Assembly (NCBI GenBank): GCA_031285415.1
Contig: JAITWF010000027.1
Span: forward strand, 1-9,507
Direction of reading: 5' to 3'
DNA: 9,507 nt
From: Deferribacteraceae bacterium
Lineage (GTDB): Bacteria; Chrysiogenota; Deferribacteres; Deferribacterales; JAISNW01
Shown: positions 1 through 6,335 of the stretch, one piece after another
How the letters are laid out: each line of letters opens with the position of its first letter
Numbering within the stretch: the first letter of the stretch is position 1
The notes under the pieces: generated by a model
What the model saw: only the letters and a program-made list of their open reading frames with translations
What the model was told of the DNA's origin: nothing
The model's database searches: none
Translations under genes and position numbers: made by a program

Positions 1-1962
1 GGGGATTTAGCACAACATCATACTGGTTGGGAGCTTTTTAGGCAGTCAGGCTGGTACTTCCCGATCGGTTTGATGGATAATATGGTATATCCATTTAAAG
101 AATCGATAATCTTTACCGACTCGCTAACACTATTTGCCATTATCTTTAAGCTATTATCGCCGATACTGCCTGAAAACTTCCAATATTTTGGATTAGCTGG
201 ACTCCTTTTATATATATTAAATGGTGGCTTTGCAGGGCTAGTTGTTAAAAAGATAAGTGGCAATGTCGTGATATCAATTCTCGGGTCTCTCCTATTTATC
301 TTCTCTGTTGGTATAGTTTGGAGAATGTTTGGGCATATTACTATCGCTTTACACTTTCTAATCCTTGCATCTATATATATATGTATAACCAAAAAAGGAT
401 TTCGCAGCACGAAGAGGAGTGTGCTTCTATGGTGTATAGTTATCGTTTTAGCATTAACTTTAAATATGTACTATCTTGGCATGACTGTATTCTTTATATT
501 TTTTTATGCACTTGATGAGTGTTTTGAAAAGAGAGAGATCGCTACATCATCAGTGGTCTTTATTGCACCCATTTTAGTTGCTCTATTTACACTATTTTTG
601 CTAGGTGCATTTCACCTAGAGCATGAAAGCTCCATTGGAATAGGCTTCTTCAGTGGCAACCTAAACGCAATATTCAATAGTATTGCAACAGGCTATTTCT
701 TAAAGGAGCTTCCTCTTGCTACAGGTGGACAGGGGGAGGGGATAGCGTACGCTGGCGTGGGGGTTCTTCTTGCTATATTTCTTGCGCTAGTTGTAGTTAT
801 AAGTAACTTTGATAATATAAGAAAGCAGCTATCCGATAGAACAATTTTGCGTCGTGTTATTCTGTCATTTTTAACGTTAGCAGCATTTTGGCTATTTGCT
901 CTAAGCAATATTGTGACAATAAACGATAAGCTACTGTTCAAGTATAATATGCCAGATATTATAGAACGCATCTGGTTTATATTTAGAGGTACTGGGCGGT
1001 TTATGTATCCAGTTGTGTATCTGCTTACACTTTTCTCACTATTTGCAATAATAAAGTGGTATTCAAAGAGGGTAACTATAATTCTCTTATCTTTTCTAGC
1101 TATATTGCAGTATCAGGATCTTAATGGATTTTATTTGAAAAGAGGGGATAACTATAATTCAAGAGTGGAGAGAAAGCTAAGTCTTGCTGTACCTGAGTGG
1201 AATTCCCTTACTAAAGATTATACACATATCTTCTTCTTAACCACAGAGTATATACATGGTGAAACACCAAAATTGTATGAGTTTGTCAATCTAGCCGTAA
1301 AGAATGACTTAACACTCAACGATTTTTATATACCAAGGTTCATACCAAGCGTTCGAGAGCTTAAAAACGCCGAGTACCAGCGAATAAGAGATGGTAATGC
1401 GGCGGCTGATCACATATATATTGTTCCAGAGTATATGTCGTTTACCGACAGGGAGTTGAATTTATACAGGATGGATGGAGTTTTGTTAGGCTTAAAAAAT
1501 CGATACGACTATATGGAGCAGTATCGTATAAAGGAGCCGGCGGAGCTGAATCTAGCACTGGATAACCGTGTAAACTTTACAGAGGGCTTCTACGGCAGGG
1601 AGGGAGATTCTCCAGAGAACTTCTTCTGCTGGATAAAGCCAGAGGCAAGTGTTACGCTATCTCATGAGGGTGGTACGCCTAAGGTTATCGAGATCGATTA
1701 CTCCGCTGAGATTTATAATATTGATATACCTACAAAACCAACGAAGATCGACGTTTATATTAATGATGTGCTTGCTAGTACAGTGCCTGTAACACACGGC
1801 GGCAGGGATAAGATCGTGATAAATACTACTGATAATAGTGAGAAGTATATAATTAAGATCGTGACCGATGGTGTTTATAATCCTAAAAGAACAGGGCATT
1901 CAGGCGATGACAGAGATCTGGCGTTAAGGTTGTATGGGATAAGAGTTTACAATATAGAATAA
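1..1962 (+). CDS. DUF6311-like polytopic membrane protein, 5'-truncated by the window edge
   Basis: The frame is open from base 1, so the gene starts upstream; 653 residues are visible, ending at TAA 1960-1962. The first TTG/ATG codons (70, 73) are internal. The N-terminal part carries a run I recognise from DUF6311 proteins: GDLAQHHTGWELF at residues 1-13, WYFPIGL at 18-24, then TDSLTLFAIIFKLLSPILPE and FQYFGL (39-65). Hydrophobic segments lie near 62-82, 88-108, 112-130, 140-172, 183-203, 247-268, 285-305, 335-353 and 358-372, giving about nine or ten membrane spans. Residues 373-653 are soluble, probably periplasmic, with a beta-rich tail (about 550-653) that could be a carbohydrate-binding-like sandwich. 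The multi-span plus soluble-domain layout resembles GT-C glycosyltransferases of surface polysaccharide pathways, but the function is unknown and this is inference. The gene is AT-rich compared with the flagellar genes. It converges on the methyltransferase gene. Confidence 0.85.
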   Translation, partial: GDLAQHHTGWELFRQSGWYFPIGLMDNMVYPFKESIIFTDSLTLFAIIFKLLSPILPENFQYFGLAGLLLYILNGGFAGLVVKKISGNVVISILGSLLFIFSVGIVWRMFGHITIALHFLILASIYICITKKGFRSTKRSVLLWCIVIVLALTLNMYYLGMTVFFIFFYALDECFEKREIATSSVVFIAPILVALFTLFLLGAFHLEHESSIGIGFFSGNLNAIFNSIATGYFLKELPLATGGQGEGIAYAGVGVLLAIFLALVVVISNFDNIRKQLSDRTILRRVILSFLTLAAFWLFALSNIVTINDKLLFKYNMPDIIERIWFIFRGTGRFMYPVVYLLTLFSLFAIIKWYSKRVTIILLSFLAILQYQDLNGFYLKRGDNYNSRVERKLSLAVPEWNSLTKDYTHIFFLTTEYIHGETPKLYEFVNLAVKNDLTLNDFYIPRFIPSVRELKNAEYQRIRDGNAAADHIYIVPEYMSFTDRELNLYRMDGVLLGLKNRYDYMEQYRIKEPAELNLALDNRVNFTEGFYGREGDSPENFFCWIKPEASVTLSHEGGTPKVIEIDYSAEIYNIDIPTKPTKIDVYINDVLASTVPVTHGGRDKIVINTTDNSEKYIIKIVTDGVYNPKRTGHSGDDRDLALRLYGIRVYNIE

Positions 1963-1968
1963 AATAAT

Positions 1969-2008
1969 GATGTCACGCAAGAAAATCACACTTTTCTGTA
2001 GTGACATC
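1969..2008. terminator. two-tier stem-loop between convergent genes, possible bidirectional terminator
   Basis: GATGTCAC (1969-1976) pairs perfectly with GTGACATC (2001-2008). After a 3x3 internal loop, AGAAAA (1980-1985) pairs with TTTTCT (1992-1997) around a 6-nt loop. It lies 6 nt after the membrane-protein stop and 1 nt from the methyltransferase stop. On the minus strand the stem is followed by a T-rich stretch (ATTATTTTATT), fitting termination of the methyltransferase transcript. On the plus strand the following bases are C/T-mixed, so termination of the membrane-protein transcript is less certain. Confidence 0.6.
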
Positions 2009-2009
2009 C

Positions 2010-2675
2010 CTATTTAGGGTGGCATACGAGGGGAGCCTGCTCCAGCCCGTAAGTTGCCATTAGCATTCCGCCATCGATAGGTATGATCTGGCTTTTTACG
2101 GTTGGGTCGGTGGATAGCTCCTCTAGGAATAGTCGAAGCTCTGCCGCACCATCTCGATACTTTGTAGGCACTGTGGCGTTCTCCTCTGCTACATATCCGT
2201 GGAGTAGCACGTCGTCGAATACCACCACTGCGCCAGCATTTAATCGTGGGCGCAATGTGTGCCAGATCGCAATATAATCCTTCTTGATACTATCCACAAA
2301 CGCCATATCGTAGCGAGTTTCATCCCTTTGCAAGAATGGGATCGCCATCTCATTATATACCGTTATATTTGGATAATTTGATAGTAGTGTGCGGCAAGTT
2401 TCCGCCCTCTCTGGGTTTGCATCCAGTGCATGAATCTGCGCTGTTGGTGCGCCAAGGTGCAACGCCATTGTGGATACGCCTATCCCACAGCCGATATCGA
2501 TGATCGTCTTAGCTTTAGAGATTGCTGCACAGATCGAGATAAATCTGCACCCAAGCTTCCCTAACGATGGTACTTTTAGCTCCGCCTGCTTTTGGCGAAA
2601 TAGTGTTGGTATTATGTCGTCTGATATGTCGCTGATGTAGTTAGCACCAGGCATTGCATTGAATGGTAAATCCAT
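2010..2675 (-). CDS. class I SAM-dependent O-methyltransferase (Methyltransf_3/COMT-like)
   Basis: This 221-aa protein has the length and motif order of small bacterial catechol-O-methyltransferase-like enzymes, which move the SAM methyl group to a hydroxyl, usually with a divalent metal. Motif I, IIDIGCGIG, is at 58-66, and the acidic residue expected to bind the SAM ribose is D85 (ALDAN). FVDSIKKDY (126-134) and VFDDVLLHG (152-160) align by eye with the COMT metal/lysine motif and the second metal motif. By that alignment D128, D154 and D155 would bind metal, with Asp where COMT has Asn, and K131 would be the catalytic lysine. No signal peptide or membrane span is seen, so it is cytosolic. 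The start at 2675 is supported by AAGGA at 2681-2685, 5 nt upstream. It follows motE in the same direction but is separated by a 105-bp palindromic element, so it may be transcribed apart from the flagellar operon. The substrate is not deducible. Confidence 0.85.
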   Translation of the reverse strand: MDLPFNAMPGANYISDISDDIIPTLFRQKQAELKVPSLGKLGCRFISICAAISKAKTIIDIGCGIGVSTMALHLGAPTAQIHALDANPERAETCRTLLSNYPNITVYNEMAIPFLQRDETRYDMAFVDSIKKDYIAIWHTLRPRLNAGAVVVFDDVLLHGYVAEENATVPTKYRDGAAELRLFLEELSTDPTVKSQIIPIDGGMLMATYGLEQAPLVCHPK

Positions 2676-2685
2676 AAAAATCCTT

Positions 2686-2790
2686 ATATTAGCGCACTAC
2701 TGCGTTGTTTGAAAAAAATCCAATCCTTATGTACGTCTATGTACACTGCGGATTGTATTTTTTCAAGCCGCCTTGTATTGCATCTAATAT
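2686..2790. repeat. 105-bp imperfect palindromic element (MITE-like), also a likely terminator behind motE
   Basis: The element is symmetric about position 2738. The ends are ATATTAG (2686-2692) and CTAATAT (2784-2790). The core pairs TTGAAAAAA (from 2709) with TTTTTTCAA (2758-2766) and CAATCC (2721-2726) with GGATTG (2750-2755). The tip pairs TGTAC (2730-2734) with GTACA (2741-2745) around GTCTAT. The region between ends and core is partly complementary, with mismatches. The A-run/T-run stem can act as an intrinsic terminator in either direction, so it probably ends the flagellar transcript. It fills nearly the whole motE-methyltransferase gap, and its left end touches the methyltransferase ribosome binding site. 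Dispersal in the genome cannot be tested here. Confidence 0.65.
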
Positions 2791-2800
2791 TTTTATATAT

Positions 2801-3310
2801 CTACTGTTGAATGATTATCTGTGTCATCCCTGCCGTCTCATCCCCAGCCATCCGTGCGGTAAGTTTGGAGGTATATTCGGCGTCCTGCTTTGCCATCTCT
2901 GCAAGGATCTTGCCAGCGTTCATCACAGGGATTCGGCTTAATATAGCGGCGGCCTGCTCTGGTTCTAGCTTTACAAGTACAGAGGCGGCTGCTTTCGGCT
3001 TAGTTGAGTTATAGAGCTTTGCAAGACTATCGATCTCAGCGTTCTTGCTAGTTGAGAGTAAACTCATCTCCTTTGCGATCTCATCACGGATCTTCTGCAT
3101 GCTCTCCTCTCGGGCGATCAGATCCTGCTCGAGTGCATTCAGCTTCTCCTCTTTGGCGTTCAGCTGCTGCTCTTTCTCTAGTAGAGTTTTCTCTTTATCC
3201 TTTATCTTCTGCGTCGCCGCCTGTATATCTATTAGGGATACGTTGCTTTGGCTTATGCCTGTAGTGGTGAATATTAAGATCATTAATAGTGAAGTAATAA
3301 ATATTTTCAT
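2801..3310 (-). CDS. motE: MotE-family flagellar protein (exported coiled coil with MgtE-N-like helical domain)
   Basis: The protein has 169 residues from ATG 3310. It begins with a basic-hydrophobic signal or anchor segment (MKIFITSLLMILIFTTTGIS), followed by a long charged coiled coil at about 30-90 rich in K, E and Q. The C-terminal helical domain (about 95-165) contains KPKAAASVLVKLEPEQAAAIL and AGKILAEMAKQDAEYTSKL, typical of MotE/MgtE-N-like proteins that lie next to fliJ in many flagellar operons. In alpha-proteobacteria MotE is described as a periplasmic chaperone of the motor protein MotC; here the role is inferred only as periplasmic assistance to the motor or basal body. The frame stays open upstream to an ATG at 3427, but that extension would translate the palindromic repeat and place 39 extra residues before the signal segment. 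AGGAG at 3318-3322 is 7 nt from ATG 3310, against 1 nt from ATG 3316. Confidence 0.75.
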   Translation of the reverse strand: MKIFITSLLMILIFTTTGISQSNVSLIDIQAATQKIKDKEKTLLEKEQQLNAKEEKLNALEQDLIAREESMQKIRDEIAKEMSLLSTSKNAEIDSLAKLYNSTKPKAAASVLVKLEPEQAAAILSRIPVMNAGKILAEMAKQDAEYTSKLTARMAGDETAGMTQIIIQQ

Positions 3311-3317
3311 TGTCATT

Positions 3318-3322
3318 CTCCT
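3318..3322 (-). promoter_or_regulatory. ribosome binding site deciding the motE start
   Basis: AGGAG on the minus strand is followed after 7 nt by ATG 3310 and after only 1 nt by ATG 3316. This favours 3310 and excludes the far upstream ATG at 3427. The site begins 7 nt from the edge of the REP-like element (3329), so a hairpin in the mRNA would lie just upstream of the ribosome landing site. Confidence 0.75.
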
Positions 3323-3328
3323 AAAAAT

Positions 3329-3462
3329 AAATTCCCCTTCGCTGGCGAAGGGGTGGCAGATTGCGTTAGCAATATGACGGGGTAGTGGCTTTAATGTGAA
3401 AATATCTAATATCCCACTACCCCCCACCTTCGGTGTACCCCTTCGCCAGCGAAGGGGAATTT
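3329..3462. repeat. REP/BIME-like element: two inverted palindromic units between fliJ and motE
   Basis: The 26-bp ends (3329-3354 and 3437-3462) are perfect inverted copies. Each contains a nearly self-complementary palindrome, CCCCTTCGC-N2-GCGAAGGGG (3334-3353 and 3438-3457). Inside each unit comes a small variable hairpin: ATTGC-GTTA-GCAAT at 3360-3373 in one, and a short CACC/GGTG stem at about 3426-3436 in the other. Each unit then has GGGGTAGTGG (3379-3388) or its complement CCACTACCCC (3414-3423). The order palindrome, variable hairpin, GGGGTAGTGG is thus the same in both units, arranged head to head as in bacterial interspersed mosaic elements. The element starts 1 nt after the fliJ stop codon and ends 7 nt before the motE ribosome binding site. 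Genome copy number is unknown. Confidence 0.8.
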
Positions 3463-3463
3463 C

Positions 3464-3916
3464 CTATTCTTCTGCATTTACCATCTGTGCCGCCTTTCTG
3501 GTGAGCACTATATCTTCCGTCGTTTTCGCCTCTTCCTTATCCACAAAGGTTCGGTACGCCTCTTTATGCTTCGTTTGCAGCTTATCCATAACGGTTTTGC
3601 GCTTGAACGCTACAACCGTTTTCCCCTTCTGTTTATACATCGTCTGGCGATGTTCTGCCAGCTTGAGTTGCAGTTTATTACGATCAGCCTCTAGTCTCAA
3701 TATATATTTTGGATAGAGTTGCGCAATGTTAAAGTCGCCTTTATCTTGAGCCTCCGCCATCTCCTGCTGCTTCTGCTGAATCATGGCGGTTGCGTCTCTG
3801 ACCTCTTCGATAATGCGCTGCTCCTGCATAACAAGCTCTGCAAGCTGCGCCTTCTCCCTCTCTAACACGAGATTGCGGTAATCGAGCACCTTCTGTAGCT
3901 TAAACTTCTTCTGCAC
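3464..3916 (-). CDS. fliJ: flagellar export chaperone FliJ
   Basis: The 150-aa protein is almost entirely charged alpha-helical coiled coil with no membrane segment. It has the usual FliJ length (about 145-150) and the typical opening KKFKLQKVLDYR at 3-14. FliJ is the stalk-like subunit that inserts in the FliI hexamer, like the gamma subunit of F1-ATPase, links it to the export gate protein FlhA, and helps cycle export chaperones. The start is GTG at 3916, 1 nt after the fliI TAA; no internal ATG keeps the conserved opening, so GTG is the natural choice, and initiation is probably coupled to fliI termination. FliJ sequences are poorly conserved, so the name rests on length, helical composition, opening motif and position behind fliI. 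The TAG stop is 1 nt from the palindromic repeat. Confidence 0.88.
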   Translation of the reverse strand: MQKKFKLQKVLDYRNLVLEREKAQLAELVMQEQRIIEEVRDATAMIQQKQQEMAEAQDKGDFNIAQLYPKYILRLEADRNKLQLKLAEHRQTMYKQKGKTVVAFKRKTVMDKLQTKHKEAYRTFVDKEEAKTTEDIVLTRKAAQMVNAEE

Positions 3917-3917
3917 C

Positions 3918-5228
3918 TTACTTCGCCGTTACGATCGTCTTGATAGCCTCGATCGATTCGTTATATGAGAAACTTTCGTTCATCTTCTGCTGTAGGAAGC
4001 TATTTACAGCGTTTATCTTCTTGATCGATTCATCGATCTTTGGGTTTGAACCAGCCACATATGCGCCGATATTGATCAGATCCTCCGCCTCTCGATAGGT
4101 TGCCAAAAGGTCTCTGAACCTACCAGCGGTGGTGAAAACTTCGTCTGTAACGATCTCCTTCATCAGCCTTGAAGCGCTCACAAGCACGTCGATCGCTGGG
4201 AAGTGGTTCCTAGCCCCCATCATACGGCTCAAAACTATATGCCCATCGATAATAGAGCGGACTGTATCGGCGATCGGGTCGTTCATATCGTCGCCCTCAA
4301 CGAGGACGGTATATAATCCTGTGATACTGCCATCACCCTCGTTGGTGCCAGCTCTCTCCAAGAGTTTTGGGAGCAGTGCAAAGACCGACGGCGGATATCC
4401 CTTTGTGGTAGGCGGTTCGCCAACGGTCAAGCCGATCTCTCGCTGCGCCATTGCAAATCGAGTGACGCTATCCATCATAAACATCACATTTTTCCCCTGC
4501 CCACGAAAGTACTCCGCAATAGCAGTGGCAACGAATGCGCCCATACGGCGCACCAGTGGGGCTTGATCGCTTGTAGCAACGATTACGACGCTGCGTTTCA
4601 GCCCCTCCACCCCAAGGTCTCTCTCGATAAACTCTCGAACCTCTCTGCCACGCTCGCCGATCAGGGCGATAACGTTGATATCAGCGTCGGTGTTACGTGC
4701 GATCATGCCCAGTAGCACACTTTTCCCCACGCCGCTACCAGCAAAGATCCCTACACGCTGGCCAGAGCCAGTCGTCATTAATCCATCGATCGCCTTGATC
4801 CCTGTGGTTATAATATCTTTGATAACTCGCCGTTTCATAGGGTCTGGAGCGTTATTGTATATCGGAACGGGTACCCCTTGCGGCAGTGGCCCTTTATCAT
4901 CTATCGGTTCGCCAAGCCCATTCAGGATCCTGCCGAGCATAGCATTGCTAACGCTGACTGTGGCTGCGCTAGTGAGGCTCTCCACAAGGCTACCAGGGAA
5001 GATTCCGTCGCTTTCGCCGTATGGCATAAGGATTACACGATTCTCTTTGAATCCTACGATCTCCGCAGGGATGATATTGCCATTAGATGAGTGTATAGAG
5101 CATCTGCCGCCGATCCCAAGAAGTGGGCCGTTTGCCTCTATCATCATCCCGACTATCTTTGTGACATGACCGCTGTAGGTTATGTCGTTGGTTGGTTTAA
5201 TTGTTCTTAGTAGCTGCAAACTGTTCAT
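3918..5228 (-). CDS. fliI: flagellum-specific ATPase FliI
   Basis: FliI is the hexameric cytoplasmic ATPase of the flagellar type III export apparatus; it helps unfold and load rod, hook and filament subunits. The 436-aa length is normal. The N-terminal beta-barrel (about 18-90, with VTKIVGMMIEANGP) is followed by the RecA-like ATPase domain. Walker A is GSGVGKS at 164-170, the catalytic glutamate is expected at E192 in IGERGREVREF, and Walker B is NVMFMMDS at 247-254 with D253. The family signatures TKGYPPSVFALLPKLLERAG (275-294) and the helical C-terminus with SFLQQKMNESF are present. No inactivating change is seen. The ATG at 5228 overlaps the fliH end by 32 nt; the next methionines (28, 29) lie inside the beta-barrel. 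No strong Shine-Dalgarno sequence is visible, so translation is probably coupled to fliH. Confidence 0.98.
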   Translation of the reverse strand: MNSLQLLRTIKPTNDITYSGHVTKIVGMMIEANGPLLGIGGRCSIHSSNGNIIPAEIVGFKENRVILMPYGESDGIFPGSLVESLTSAATVSVSNAMLGRILNGLGEPIDDKGPLPQGVPVPIYNNAPDPMKRRVIKDIITTGIKAIDGLMTTGSGQRVGIFAGSGVGKSVLLGMIARNTDADINVIALIGERGREVREFIERDLGVEGLKRSVVIVATSDQAPLVRRMGAFVATAIAEYFRGQGKNVMFMMDSVTRFAMAQREIGLTVGEPPTTKGYPPSVFALLPKLLERAGTNEGDGSITGLYTVLVEGDDMNDPIADTVRSIIDGHIVLSRMMGARNHFPAIDVLVSASRLMKEIVTDEVFTTAGRFRDLLATYREAEDLINIGAYVAGSNPKIDESIKKINAVNSFLQQKMNESFSYNESIEAIKTIVTAK

Positions 5229-6288
5229 TTATCTGTTTTTCCAGTTCATTCATCCATGAATCTAGGCTTACGTCGACATCGCCCACCTTGGTGCGAATCT
5301 TTACGCCACCTTTGGGGATATTAGGATCTATAGCAACGCCATATTGGGGGAACTTCTCTGCTATCGTGCCAGCGTCGTCTGGATTAACTGTAAACACGAT
5401 CTGCTGTAGATCTTTCAGTTTACCGAGAGCCGACGAGATAATCCCTGTGATAATCTTATCGTTCAGCTTGCGCTCTGTGCCCACAAGCTCTCGCACATAT
5501 GCGATAATAATCTCGGGCATCTGTTTATCGACTTCGTTTATGATACCGTTTATCTTATCGATCTCTTGGAGGGCTTCCGTCCAATTCTTCTCAAGGATCG
5601 CCATATAATCAGCTTTCTGCGCCTCGTACTGCTTCATCTCTTTGGCGTCAAACTCCGCCTTGGCCTTATTGTAGCCAGAGTCGTACCCCTCTTTGTTTGC
5701 AGTCGTTTTTATTGCAGGGATACTCTCTTCGGAGGTTTTAAGCTGTGCCTTCGTTTCCTCTAGCACATTCTGAATGGCGTCCTTTTCGGTCGTTAATGCG
5801 GTGATAAACTCGGCTTGTTCGAGGTTCATCGCCTCCTGCGCCGCCAGTTTATCCTCCAGAGCCTTTATCTCGGCGTTATGCTCGGCAAGCCGCTTCTGCG
5901 ACTCTGGCACCTTTAGCTCATCGCCGATCTCTTCGGCTTGCGATAGATCTACCTCTTGAAATCCGTCATTTGTAGGATGGGTATCGACCTTCTCCTCTGG
6001 TTTATCCTCTGCTAAAAAGTCTAGAAAGCTGTATTTGTTTACTGGTGCGTTAGCGGCAGGCGCAGAACCATCGTCGAAGTTGCTGAATAAACTACGCCTT
6101 GAGTTGCTAGGGTGCACGGTTTCTGGCTGAGTTTTCGGTTGACCAGTCATATCCTGAACGGATAGGCTACCCTTGTCAAACGTCTCCAGCTCAAAGCCCT
6201 TCTCCCCCCTTTCGATATAGGAGTAATGCTCTATCTTCATCGTTTCAAATTTTTTGTCGCTTCCAGGTCGTATTATTTTGCTAGACAT
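5197..6288 (-). CDS. fliH: flagellar assembly protein FliH (long form)
   Basis: FliH is the dimeric peripheral stalk that holds FliI and anchors it to the C-ring and FlhA. The C-terminal domain (about 200-360) is recognisable from EGYDSGYNKAKAEF at 200-213, the helical VRELVGTERKLNDKII region and the typical ending DPNIPKGGVKIRTKVGDVDVS (321-341). Before it lies a coiled coil (about 130-190) and an N-terminal acidic, Pro/Ser/Asn-containing stretch (about 30-125) that looks disordered. At 363 residues it is well over 100 residues longer than E. coli FliH (235 aa). The glycine-repeat stretch common in FliH is reduced to a single GxxxG (GYDSG). The ATG at 6288 has GGAG (6301-6304) 12 nt upstream, which is long; a start at residue 17 would lack any obvious ribosome site. 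It follows fliG after 51 nt and overlaps fliI by 32 nt. Confidence 0.93.
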   Translation of the reverse strand: MSSKIIRPGSDKKFETMKIEHYSYIERGEKGFELETFDKGSLSVQDMTGQPKTQPETVHPSNSRRSLFSNFDDGSAPAANAPVNKYSFLDFLAEDKPEEKVDTHPTNDGFQEVDLSQAEEIGDELKVPESQKRLAEHNAEIKALEDKLAAQEAMNLEQAEFITALTTEKDAIQNVLEETKAQLKTSEESIPAIKTTANKEGYDSGYNKAKAEFDAKEMKQYEAQKADYMAILEKNWTEALQEIDKINGIINEVDKQMPEIIIAYVRELVGTERKLNDKIITGIISSALGKLKDLQQIVFTVNPDDAGTIAEKFPQYGVAIDPNIPKGGVKIRTKVGDVDVSLDSWMNELEKQINEQFAATKNN

Positions 6289-6309
6289 TAACTATCGAAG
6301 CTCCATAAA

Positions 6310-6335
6310 GAAGGGGTATTTAAGGTTGCCCCTTC
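6310..6335 (-). promoter_or_regulatory. hairpin in the fliG-fliH gap
   Basis: GAAGGGG (6310-6316) and CCCCTTC (6329-6335) form a perfect 7-bp stem with a 12-nt loop, starting 4 nt past the fliG stop codon on the minus strand and followed by TTTAT. It is too weakly T-tailed for a strong terminator. It could be an attenuator or an mRNA processing or stability site that adjusts fliH expression relative to fliG. Its heptamer matches the ends of the palindrome in the REP-like element at 3329-3462, so it might be a decayed copy. Function is inferred. Confidence 0.5.

Noticed and set aside
2686..2713. Possible promoter for the methyltransferase (TTCAAA, 16 nt, TAATAT on the minus strand)
   Set aside because: Transcription would start about 5 nt before the ATG and exclude the clear AAGGA ribosome site; the match also falls inside the palindromic repeat.
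3045..3377. Ser/Phe-rich plus-strand frame opposite motE
   Set aside because: Serine and phenylalanine runs are the complement of Glu/Lys codons of the MotE coiled coil, not a separate protein.
3329..3462. CRISPR array or insertion sequence at the repeat between fliJ and motE
   Set aside because: There are only two inverted units and no regularly spaced direct repeats, and the interior is about 80 bp without coding capacity for a transposase.
4675..5169. Plus-strand open frame of 164 codons opposite fliI
   Set aside because: It is the mirror of conserved fliI coding sequence, with low-complexity Pro/Ile/Ser composition and no domain. Shadow frame.
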